From a virus: a stretch of 41,581 bases of DNA. The notes below the pieces were generated by a model. That model worked only from the letters and a program-made list of their open reading frames with translations. It was not told the origin of the DNA and made no database searches. Where the stretch lies: IMG/VR virus record IMGVR_UViG_3300042541_002216, positions 1 to 41,581 of that record; one strand, given 5' to 3'. This document shows positions 14,500 to 21,442 of the stretch, in pieces; within the stretch, counting starts at the first letter, position 1; each line of letters starts with the position of its first letter. Both the position numbers and the translations under genes were made by a program.

Positions 14500-16074
14500 T
14501 TATCTAATAGTAGTATATTCTAACCCATCTTTTGTTTTGAAAAACACAATGTGCTGAAACTTACCCAATCTATTTACTATTCCGTGAGCATTAACCCACC
14601 CACTAAATGATTTGTTGTAACCAACCCTTAAATGTGTACTCGTACCTACACTTACAGCACCACCAACCCGATTAATTGTATGTGAGTGACCAGTAACTGA
14701 TTTGGATGATAATCTACTATATTGTTGGATTGAACCTCTTGAACCATTAGCACCCATATGACCATGAACGCTCATCAAATATCCTTTAACCGTTACATTA
14801 CAATCATCAGTTAAACATTTAAATTTAGGGAAACGTTTATTAATCAAATATGGAACAACACCGTTGGGTGCCTCACCTTTAAGTTTTGCTGTTGCATACT
14901 CCATATAAGGCAACGCATTTTTAAATGTAACCATTTTACGCCAATCAGTTGACGCTAAAAATTGGTCAATATGTGTATCATGATTACTTTTAACAATATA
15001 CACGTTGTATTGTTTAATCTGTTCTAACCAATCAAGCATTTCTTCAACCTCATTTGATAAAGAATTTCTACCACTAACCTCTTGTTGATGTAAGATAAAT
15101 GGGTCTTTTAAGTTATGATGACTAATTGATTCAGAATCCATTATGTCATGAATAAAAAGTTTTTTAGGTTTCAACTTAGTAAATAAATCATTCAAAGTTA
15201 CATCAACAACTTCATGGTTTACATGTGCAACATGTATATCACCCATAGCACAAGCTTCAACATCTTTTTCAATATTTACCTTACCATCCTTAACATGATG
15301 GAATAAATCAATAAATTCTCCATTATCCTTAGCACCAACTTGTCTGAAAAAAAACACTTCTTCATCTTTGATTTCAACAATAGCAAAACCCAATGAATGA
15401 TGAAATTCACCCTTTTTACCAGCTTTAGATGATGTATAATTAGCGTTTGTACACGCACCAGTCGTAAACATTATTTTAGGTCGGCTACCTTCCATAACTG
15501 GAATAACTTTTAATTCCATTCTAGGGTGACCAACAACACATGAGTGGTCACCCGTCATACCTTCCAACCCTAACAATGGACTAGTAGCTGTCGGTTGAAT
15601 TGGAATGTCGGATAAGATACTTATACCATCATTTAAATCATGCCTATTTAACGTTAAGTATTTAACAATTTTAGAATCCCACCATTCTTTTTCTTCTTGT
15701 TCATTGGTGAAAACACTAGTAGGGTTTTTATATCTAAATGGTATAACTAAAATCTCAGCATCTAAAAACTCAGCATAAGCTTCCATTTCCATTAATAAAC
15801 CACCATTAACGGGTGTTGCTGATTGTGCTGATGTAATTAAAAATATTTTTTTATTACAATCATGTTTCTTAACCTTAGCTTCAGTGTATTGTTCTGGTTC
15901 TATCTCTGGTTTTTCTAAGATATCTAATTTCTTAGCCCAATTTCTAACTGTTCTTTCACCTTTACCTATCATTTTACCCAAAGAGAACATTCGTTCTTCC
16001 CATGTCAAATTTTTATCTCGGTAAATTTCCGTGAATATTTCTTTGTCTTTCTTTGTTAAATCTTTAAACTTCAT
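14500..16074 (-). CDS. HTH plus metallophosphoesterase protein, Mre11/T5 A1-like
   Basis: The N-terminus holds a helix-turn-helix-like stretch (LGKMIGKGERTVRNWAKKL, about 32-50). The rest carries metallophosphoesterase motifs in order: MGDIHVAH (277-284), HDIMDSES (309-316), SNHDTHID (363-370, SNHD in place of GNHD), SVHGHMG (435-441) and TGHSH (461-465). The 524-residue size and layout recall T5 protein A1, an Mre11-like nuclease thought to degrade host DNA; this comparison is from memory. It could act on host DNA or in recombination. A promoter variant (TAAATTTG) lies upstream, just inside the end of the sigma-factor gene. Confidence 0.7.
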   Translation of the reverse strand: MKFKDLTKKDKEIFTEIYRDKNLTWEERMFSLGKMIGKGERTVRNWAKKLDILEKPEIEPEQYTEAKVKKHDCNKKIFLITSAQSATPVNGGLLMEMEAYAEFLDAEILVIPFRYKNPTSVFTNEQEEKEWWDSKIVKYLTLNRHDLNDGISILSDIPIQPTATSPLLGLEGMTGDHSCVVGHPRMELKVIPVMEGSRPKIMFTTGACTNANYTSSKAGKKGEFHHSLGFAIVEIKDEEVFFFRQVGAKDNGEFIDLFHHVKDGKVNIEKDVEACAMGDIHVAHVNHEVVDVTLNDLFTKLKPKKLFIHDIMDSESISHHNLKDPFILHQQEVSGRNSLSNEVEEMLDWLEQIKQYNVYIVKSNHDTHIDQFLASTDWRKMVTFKNALPYMEYATAKLKGEAPNGVVPYLINKRFPKFKCLTDDCNVTVKGYLMSVHGHMGANGSRGSIQQYSRLSSKSVTGHSHTINRVGGAVSVGTSTHLRVGYNKSFSGWVNAHGIVNRLGKFQHIVFFKTKDGLEYTTIR

Positions 16075-16094
16075 CTATTGTTTTATTTTATGTA

Positions 16095-16125
16095 CAAATT
16101 TACTAATTTAAAAATTAGGTTTCAA
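16095..16125 (-). promoter_or_regulatory. Promoter of the A1-like gene
   Basis: TTG, 20 bases, TAAATTTG (TAnnTTTG) on the minus strand, about 20 bases upstream of the start. The -33 part lies inside the sigma-factor reading frame. Confidence 0.6.
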
Positions 16126-16644
16126 CTTTAATAATGAATTTTTCATCTTTTTTTTAGCCTTATATAGATTACTTTTAGATGTACCCTCATTTATACCTAA
16201 TATTTCACCAATCTCTTTATGTTGTTTTCCTTCAATATAATATAACTTAACAACATCACGATATTTTGGCGTTAAATCATTTATAACATTAGTTAAATCA
16301 CCATAGAAAACTGTATATATAGATGGTTCTTCAATTTCCTCACTGAAACCATCATAAAGTTCAACACATTGAGCTCTTTTTAAAGACCTATGATGGTCCA
16401 TGGCTTTATTTCTGGCGATTGTTAACAACCAGTTTCTAACTTTACCAATGGTTTTACCATCAAATTTATGTATATTTTTAAAACAACTAATGAAAGTCTC
16501 TTGACTTAGTTCATTTATTGTATCATCATCCATAGTATACTTACCACAAACCAATTTAACATTATTATAGAACATGTTAAACAATAACCTTTGCGATTTT
16601 GGGTCGTTACCAATACAACCTTCCATAATTAATTCTATACTCAT
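16108..16644 (-). CDS. ECF-type sigma factor
   Basis: The 178 residues have both ECF regions: sigma-2 (NELSQETFISCFKNIHKFDGK...VRNWLLTIARNKAMDHHR, about 43-87) and sigma-4 (LTPKYRDVVKLYYIEGKQHKEIGEILGINEGTSKSNLYKAKKKM, about 125-170) with its helix-turn-helix. There is no region 1 or 3. It should direct host RNA polymerase to a phage-specific promoter class different from TAnnTTTG. No anti-sigma domain gene is adjacent, but a 41-residue membrane protein lies upstream. It appears to share an operon with prs. Confidence 0.88.
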   Translation of the reverse strand: MSIELIMEGCIGNDPKSQRLLFNMFYNNVKLVCGKYTMDDDTINELSQETFISCFKNIHKFDGKTIGKVRNWLLTIARNKAMDHHRSLKRAQCVELYDGFSEEIEEPSIYTVFYGDLTNVINDLTPKYRDVVKLYYIEGKQHKEIGEILGINEGTSKSNLYKAKKKMKNSLLKLKPNF

Positions 16645-16692
16645 ATTATTTATTATTTAAAATTATCAACTCCGTAGACTTTTTCTTTCTTA

Positions 16693-16818
16693 TTACTCAT
16701 TGTCTAAACTAATAAATAAAATAAATACTAACCAACCCCAACCTTCTAATCCATTGGCCGCTAGGTATACAATACCACCCACTAGTGCTAATTGTAATAT
16801 TCTTAATGATGATATCAT
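16693..16818 (-). CDS. 41-residue membrane protein
   Basis: A short reading frame starts at an ATG overlapping the prs stop codon (ATGA). It encodes one long hydrophobic region (RILQLALVGGIVYLAANG and GWLVFILFISL) that forms one or two membrane helices, ending in DNE. The overlap supports translational coupling. It lies between prs and the ECF sigma factor, and a role as a membrane anchor or anti-sigma peptide is conceivable but unproven. Confidence 0.6.
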   Translation of the reverse strand: MISSLRILQLALVGGIVYLAANGLEGWGWLVFILFISLDNE

Positions 16819-17810
16819 ATGCTTTCTTTTTTAATTGATTTTAATGCATCATAGCTTAAACCTAAATTGTTAGCGGCTATTGCCATTCCAATTTGTTCAG
16901 ATACACTTATAACTACGATTTTCTCATGTACCATAGACTCTAATGAATCACTAATAACCAACTCAGTCAATAATGATTCATCAATACGATTATACGCTGG
17001 ACCAGATAACACACCATGACTAATGATTGCTCTAACACTTTTAGCCCCATTTTCGATAAGAACCTCAGCCGCTTTGCATAGAGTACCAGCAGTATCAACA
17101 ATATCATCCAATATAATAACATCTTTACCATTCACATCACCAATGATAACCATTTCATCAATTATATTGGCTTCTTTACGTGTCTTATCTAACATGACAT
17201 AATTAAACTCTAATCCATGTTTGTTAAACAATTGGTCTTTCATACGTTTAACACGTTTTCCACTACCAGCATCTGGACCGCATAAAATAATGTCATTTAA
17301 GCCACTATCTTTCAATAGATGGATATAGTCATCAAAAACATTTTTACCTTCGATGTGGGTCACTGGAATCTCAAAAAACCCTTGTATTTGGTCAGCATGT
17401 AAATCATAAGTTATAATACTAGTAGCACCCAACGCTTCAAGTTTCAAGGCCATAACCTTAGCACCTATTGGTCCACGCGATTGGTCTTTTTTATCACTTC
17501 TCTGATATGGGAAGTATGGTAGAATAACAATTATTTCTTGAGCGGCACCACGCTTAGCTGCATCAATAGCTAATTCCAATTTAATGATTTCATCAGATGT
17601 ATTCGGACTTGACAAGATGTATACACGTTTACCACGAACAGAATCAATAAAATCAACACATAATTCACCATCTGAAAACTTTTGGCTTCTTAGGTAACCC
17701 ATTTCTATGTCTTCTTCTGGTGATTTAAAGTTCCATGAATTTGTTGCTTTAATTATTTCTTTTGCGATGTGTTCTCGACCATCTAAGGAGAACAATAGTG
17801 AATTTATCAT
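16815..17810 (-). CDS. prs: Ribose-phosphate pyrophosphokinase (PRPP synthetase)
   Basis: Prs makes PRPP from ribose 5-phosphate and ATP. Motifs: the ATP loop YQRSDKKDQSRGPIGAK (102-118), the catalytic DLHADQIQGFF (136-146), CGPDAGSGKR and the PRPP loop LDDIVDTAGT (234-243). The 331-residue length is normal. PRPP would feed the nicotinamide phosphoribosyltransferase 4 kb downstream. Known phage NAD+ reconstitution systems include a Prs-like enzyme that pyrophosphorylates ADP-ribose instead (Adps of NARP1), which sequence alone does not exclude. The NMN adenylyltransferase favours the PRPP route. A TATCTTTG element lies upstream. Confidence 0.9.
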   Translation of the reverse strand: MINSLLFSLDGREHIAKEIIKATNSWNFKSPEEDIEMGYLRSQKFSDGELCVDFIDSVRGKRVYILSSPNTSDEIIKLELAIDAAKRGAAQEIIVILPYFPYQRSDKKDQSRGPIGAKVMALKLEALGATSIITYDLHADQIQGFFEIPVTHIEGKNVFDDYIHLLKDSGLNDIILCGPDAGSGKRVKRMKDQLFNKHGLEFNYVMLDKTRKEANIIDEMVIIGDVNGKDVIILDDIVDTAGTLCKAAEVLIENGAKSVRAIISHGVLSGPAYNRIDESLLTELVISDSLESMVHEKIVVISVSEQIGMAIAANNLGLSYDALKSIKKESI

Positions 17811-17825
17811 ATTTTTTAGTTTTTA

Positions 17826-17833
17826 CAAAGATA
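17826..17833 (-). promoter_or_regulatory. Promoter -7 element (TATCTTTG) before prs
   Basis: TATCTTTG fits TAnnTTTG about 16 bases before the prs start. The -33 element is poor, so activity is uncertain. Confidence 0.4.
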
Positions 17834-17864
17834 AATAAAATATTTGTTTATACCTAATAATTAA

Positions 17865-18008
17865 TTATTTATTTTTTTGTTTATAATGATAACCTATAAA
17901 CATAAATAATATTATCATTATTACAACAAATAAGAACTTAATAAATATAAATAACCCTAACAAAACTGATAGGGTTATAAAGATAAAGATAAGTTTAACC
18001 TTATCCAT
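17865..18008 (-). CDS. 47-residue membrane protein
   Basis: The frame begins at an ATG overlapping the stop of the upstream gene (TAATG) and encodes two closely spaced hydrophobic stretches (LIFIFITLSVLLGLFIFIKF and LFVVIMIILFMFIGY) with a HYKQKNK tail. It is probably a hairpin membrane protein. Function unknown. Confidence 0.6.
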   Translation of the reverse strand: MDKVKLIFIFITLSVLLGLFIFIKFLFVVIMIILFMFIGYHYKQKNK

Positions 18009-18373
18009 TACTTAGACTTTACTGCTCTCCAATTTCTATCGTGATACTGAGTAGCATAACTACCTAATTCAAAATTACCGTTGAACATAATAACATCCAA
18101 TGCCAAAGGTAATTCATTATATAGTTTATCCCACCCATCTTTTTGTTCTTTAGAATATTCAACTATTTCTTCCATATTGAAAGGGTCAAAATCTTCTGGC
18201 ATACCATTAAGGATAAGGTCAATGGCCTCATATAATGTATTCTCACCAAATGGTGCTGGGTCTTCTTCTTCGTTTTCTGTTCCAACGATAAAACCTTTAT
18301 CGTTCACACTCCATTTTAAGTGTTTTAACAACTTAATATGGTCTTCTGTTAATGTAATTCTTAAAACACTCAT
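18008..18373 (-). CDS. Hypothetical protein
   Basis: The 121-residue soluble acidic protein begins SVLRITLTEDHIKLLKHLKW, with GFIVGTENEEEDPAPFGENTLYEAIDLIL in the middle. No family was recognised with confidence. Overlaps of 1-4 bases tie it to the SET gene upstream and the small membrane protein downstream. Function unknown. Confidence 0.6.
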   Translation of the reverse strand: MSVLRITLTEDHIKLLKHLKWSVNDKGFIVGTENEEEDPAPFGENTLYEAIDLILNGMPEDFDPFNMEEIVEYSKEQKDGWDKLYNELPLALDVIMFNGNFELGSYATQYHDRNWRAVKSK

Positions 18374-18666
18374 AAATTAGGGTTATAAAATGTGTATTTA
18401 GCTGTTAATTCTTCATCAGCTTTTATATCTGTTATTGTTTTTAAATAAATGAAATCATCGGTATATATTACCTCACAATTAGGTGTTTCTGAATGGTTAA
18501 AGAACCCACCCAATGGTGTTCTAGAATAACCATTATCAAATCTATCATCCTTGATGTGAGTAACACCTAAAATTGTATTGTTAGGTATATTGGAAACAGA
18601 AAATAACCCTAAGCCATCAATATTTGATGACTTAATGGTTAATTCTGATGGTAAAGGTCTGTACAT
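18370..18666 (-). CDS. SET-domain protein (putative lysine methyltransferase)
   Basis: The 98 residues are little more than a minimal SET domain: DGLGLFSV (17-24) for the GxG motif, SRTPLGGFFNHSETPNC (48-64) including the NHS pseudo-knot residues, and DEELTAKYTFY (84-94) with the catalytic Tyr at 91. SET enzymes transfer methyl groups from SAM to lysine, mainly in eukaryotic histones; small prokaryotic and viral members are known. There is no pre- or post-SET cysteine cluster. The substrate may be a host or phage protein. It overlaps its downstream gene by 4 bases. Confidence 0.8.
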   Translation of the reverse strand: MYRPLPSELTIKSSNIDGLGLFSVSNIPNNTILGVTHIKDDRFDNGYSRTPLGGFFNHSETPNCEVIYTDDFIYLKTITDIKADEELTAKYTFYNPNL

Positions 18667-18674
18667 TCTGATAA

Positions 18675-19061
18675 TTAAAATGGTAAATCATCATCACTAT
18701 CATCAAATTGAGTGATTGTTGTTTTAGGTGCTGTTTTAGTAGCAGTTTTAGTTTCTTTAGTTTGTTTAGCTTCAAACTTCTTTTCTTCTTCAGCCGTAGC
18801 AATAGCAACACCTCTTAAATTAGTGAAGTACTTATCTTGCCATTCACTACCTTTTAATTGGAATAAGATTTTAACTCTATCCCCTTCACTGATTTCATCA
18901 AGTTTGTTTATCCCATTCTCATCAGTAAATTCAAACTTGATGTGTTCTGGATATTGTTCCTCAGTTGATACTACAATTTCTCTCTTCTTGAAATTGTTTT
19001 TAAATTCTTGTGTGTCAAAGATTACTTTAACCACACCTTCAAACGGTAAATACTTTTCCAT
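18675..19061 (-). CDS. DUF3127 protein, single-strand-binding-like
   Basis: The 128-residue protein has an OB-like N-terminal domain with KKREIVVSTEEQYPEHIKFEF (about 25-45) and GDRVKILFQLKGSEWQDKYFTNL (about 61-83), which are DUF3127 hallmarks. A Lys/Thr-rich linker (TKETKTATKTAPKT) and an acidic tip DDSDDDLPF follow, as in SSB proteins that recruit partners. It probably binds phage single-stranded DNA. DUF3127 is largely restricted to Bacteroidota and their phages, supporting the host assignment. A complete promoter precedes it. Confidence 0.8.
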   Translation of the reverse strand: MEKYLPFEGVVKVIFDTQEFKNNFKKREIVVSTEEQYPEHIKFEFTDENGINKLDEISEGDRVKILFQLKGSEWQDKYFTNLRGVAIATAEEEKKFEAKQTKETKTATKTAPKTTITQFDDSDDDLPF

Positions 19062-19082
19062 GTTTATTTATTTTAATTTTAA

Positions 19083-19113
19083 CAAATATACCACTTATTT
19101 TATTAATAAGCAA
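19083..19113 (-). promoter_or_regulatory. Bacteroidota-type promoter of the DUF3127 gene
   Basis: TTG, 20 bases, TATATTTG on the minus strand, about 22 bases before the start. Confidence 0.7.
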
Positions 19114-19124
19114 TATATTCTTAT

Positions 19125-19850
19125 TTAATTTGCTAATAATTCATCAACTATCTCAGTTACACCTTCAACAGCACTCTTCATAACGTATTCTACATTTAAC
19201 CCATAGTTATCTAAGTAACGCATTGGTACTGGGTCTATGTATATTATTCTGCATGGGTTAGATGTATCAGATACCGTTTGTCTAACATTGTTTAACATAT
19301 CCAAAGTGTAGCTTATCTGTAAACTAGTACCAACAATCAATAACACATCAGCATTATAAACAGCGTCATACGCTTCATCAACTCTATATGGTATCTCACC
19401 AAACCAAACAATATCTGGTCTTAATTGTGAATCCGTCTCAGGACACTTAACACCTAATTCAATATCATTGTAACCAATAGTGTATTTATTCTTCTTGGTC
19501 ATCACATCACAAGCTTTGGTTAATTCACCATGCAAGTGTATAATGTTTTTTGAACCACCTCTTTCCAATAAATCAGATACATTTTGTGTTACGTTAATAA
19601 CATCATATTTGTCTTCTAATTTACTTAAAGCGATATGTGCAGCATTAGGTTGAACCTCTGGCATTTGTTTTCTACGTTCATTGTAAAAATCCAATACTTT
19701 ACTTCGGTTTTTTCTCCATCCGTCTATGGTTGCAACCTCATCAACTTTGTAGTTATTCCATGTTGAATTAGAACCACCTCTAAATGTTTCAATGCCACTC
19801 TCAGCATCTAACCCAGCACCACTAAAAATAACAATTTTTTTCTTACTCAT
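19125..19850 (-). CDS. Sir2-family NAD+-dependent deacylase
   Basis: The 241 residues match CobB/SIRT5-type sirtuins: GAGLDAESGIETFRG (11-25), the acyl-specificity FYNERR (55-60), TQNVSDLLERGG (88-99), the catalytic HLHGEL (His 107), RPDIVWFGE and VGTSLQISY. The enzyme uses NAD+ to remove acyl groups and yields nicotinamide, the substrate of the salvage enzyme NadV at 21.4 kb. Unusually, the Asp of TQNxD is Ser 92, which could weaken deacylation or shift it towards NADase or ADP-ribosyl activity. Only two cysteines remain around the zinc site. Its start overlaps the upstream gene by 4 bases. Confidence 0.88.
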   Translation of the reverse strand: MSKKKIVIFSGAGLDAESGIETFRGGSNSTWNNYKVDEVATIDGWRKNRSKVLDFYNERRKQMPEVQPNAAHIALSKLEDKYDVINVTQNVSDLLERGGSKNIIHLHGELTKACDVMTKKNKYTIGYNDIELGVKCPETDSQLRPDIVWFGEIPYRVDEAYDAVYNADVLLIVGTSLQISYTLDMLNNVRQTVSDTSNPCRIIYIDPVPMRYLDNYGLNVEYVMKSAVEGVTEIVDELLAN

Positions 19851-20236
19851 AATCTATCTTTTATTTTTTTTAACTTTTCGTCAACACGTTTATTAACCTC
19901 TTCCTCAACTAATCTGGTTATTACTCTTTCTATAACTTTTTCACTTATCTGATTAAACTTGTCTTCAATAAAACCATTTAACCTATTTTCAAAAATTTCT
20001 AATTTTAATGTAACATCAGTATTGGTTTTCATTTTATAATTAACAACAATGTCATCTAAGTGTAAATCCAATTCATTAATGAATAATTCCCTAATAACCT
20101 TTTTAGCTTCACTAGGTCTCATAACAACCAAATCACCCTCTTTATTTTCGAAACTTAAAACATCTTCATCAATCTTTATTTCACTTAATGATTTTCGATA
20201 ATTATTAAATTCAGATAGGTTTATTATTTTACCCAT
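19847..20236 (-). CDS. Hypothetical helical/coiled-coil protein
   Basis: The 129-residue protein has a mixed N-terminal half (SEFNNYRKSLSEIK...GDLVVMRPSEAKKVI) and a long charged helix at the C-terminus (EDKFNQISEKVIERVITRL...KRVDEKLKKIKDRL) likely to form a coiled coil. It overlaps the sirtuin gene by 4 bases and the upstream HAD-like gene by 8. Function unknown. Confidence 0.55.
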   Translation of the reverse strand: MGKIINLSEFNNYRKSLSEIKIDEDVLSFENKEGDLVVMRPSEAKKVIRELFINELDLHLDDIVVNYKMKTNTDVTLKLEIFENRLNGFIEDKFNQISEKVIERVITRLVEEEVNKRVDEKLKKIKDRL

Positions 20237-20657
20237 GATTTATTAAATAATGATACACATCACTCCACTCAGATTCACCCAAAAAACCAGCTTTATCTTC
20301 AAACAAAACATTCATATATGGTTTTTTATCATAGTTACCATAACCTTCCATATTGGTAGGTATCTCTGGGTTTTCATTCACATAATCAAATCTAATACCA
20401 TTTAATTTAAAATATTCCAAATATAACTCAATTTCATGTGGGTGTGAGCATGTGTATAATATCATAACAACATCTTCCATACCACTTATAAATTGAAGGG
20501 TTGTTCTAGCAAATGGGTAAAAATCTTTAGGTATATTCCCAGATTCATAATTAGGTTTTAGTATCGTACCATGGATATCAAATGCAAAATACATTTTATC
20601 AAAACCCTTTTCTTCTTTTTGTTTATACGCTTTTTCTATAGCTTTTACTACACTCAT
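20229..20657 (-). CDS. HAD-like protein with a DxHGT motif
   Basis: The 142-residue protein has MYFAFDIHGTILKPNY (about 22-37), the HAD motif I with the second Asp replaced by His, then LYTCSHPHEIE in place of motif II and VLFEDKAG as a motif IV-like end. Loss of the general-acid Asp should reduce phosphatase activity, so it may be a phosphotransferase, a binding protein or an altered hydrolase. Similar DIHGT proteins are common in large phages (from memory). It lies between dCMP deaminase and an unknown gene. Confidence 0.65.
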   Translation of the reverse strand: MSVVKAIEKAYKQKEEKGFDKMYFAFDIHGTILKPNYESGNIPKDFYPFARTTLQFISGMEDVVMILYTCSHPHEIELYLEYFKLNGIRFDYVNENPEIPTNMEGYGNYDKKPYMNVLFEDKAGFLGESEWSDVYHYLINHG

Positions 20658-20662
20658 AATCT

Positions 20663-21097
20663 TTATATTAAACTTATTTCAACTTTAGCTTCTTCCAACA
20701 TACGTATCGCAGCCTTAAAATGTTCACCCCATTTTTCATGGTCAACATCTGGTGTTGGTGCAACGACTCTTTTTATACCACTCTGTATAATACCCCTAGC
20801 ACAATCAGAACAACAAAACATTGTAACATACATACTACAACCCTTAAGACTAACCCCATGTCTAGCAGCATGATACAAAGCATTTCTTTCAGCGTGCTCT
20901 GTATATAAGTATTTATGTGGTTTTTCATATCTACATTCAATCGAATCATCACACCCTCTAGGAAATCCATTATAACCCATTGATAATACAATATTGTCTT
21001 CATCAACAATTACAGCACCTACTTTTGTGTTGGTATCCTTGCTCCAGCTAGCAACCAAGTTTGACAATTCTATGAATTTATTATCCCAATTCCCCAT
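20663..21097 (-). CDS. dCMP deaminase
   Basis: dCMP deaminase converts dCMP to dUMP for thymidylate synthesis in phage infection. The 144-residue protein has the zinc site HAERNA (68-73; His 68, Glu 70 as proton shuttle) and CCSDCARGII (95-104; Cys 96 and Cys 99). The usual Pro before the first zinc Cys is Cys 95. GYNGFPRGCDDS after the N-terminal KVGAVIVD matches the ComEB/dCMP-deaminase family. Two bases separate it from the upstream gene. Confidence 0.9.
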   Translation of the reverse strand: MGNWDNKFIELSNLVASWSKDTNTKVGAVIVDEDNIVLSMGYNGFPRGCDDSIECRYEKPHKYLYTEHAERNALYHAARHGVSLKGCSMYVTMFCCSDCARGIIQSGIKRVVAPTPDVDHEKWGEHFKAAIRMLEEAKVEISLI

Positions 21098-21098
21098 T

Positions 21099-21356
21099 TT
21101 ACTTTCTCAAGAATTTATATTTAACAACTAACCCACTATGTACTTTATCTTTGTATGGTGAATCAAAGTACGTCTCAACATCATATAATATAACACCTTC
21201 AACATTATCATATCTAGGGTCGTTTAATAACATACCATTCTTACGGCTAATCCATTCTACCAATGTTTCTTCAACTTTAAGTGTTTCAGTTCTAATCGTG
21301 TAAACTGATGATGGAATTTTTAACGCATCTTCTAATTTTTCAAATACTACTTTCAT
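21099..21356 (-). CDS. Hypothetical protein
   Basis: Read from MKVVFEKLEDALKIP, 85 residues; a start 15 bases upstream would place the ATG inside the promoter region and is rejected. The sequence is mixed alpha/beta, with WISRKNGMLLNDPRYDNVEG and DVETYFDSPYKDKVHSGLVV. No family was recognised. It is first in a unit with dCMP deaminase. Confidence 0.55.
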   Translation of the reverse strand: MKVVFEKLEDALKIPSSVYTIRTETLKVEETLVEWISRKNGMLLNDPRYDNVEGVILYDVETYFDSPYKDKVHSGLVVKYKFLRK

Positions 21357-21360
21357 GTTA

Positions 21361-21391
21361 CAAATATACAATTATTTTTTTAAATAATCAA
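21361..21391 (-). promoter_or_regulatory. Bacteroidota-type promoter of the dCMP deaminase unit
   Basis: TTG, 20 bases, TATATTTG on the minus strand, five bases upstream of the ATG at 21356. Confidence 0.7.
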
Positions 21392-21442
21392 CGTTTTAAT
21401 GGGTTAAATTTAACTATGGTTACATCCTAACCTTCTAAATAC

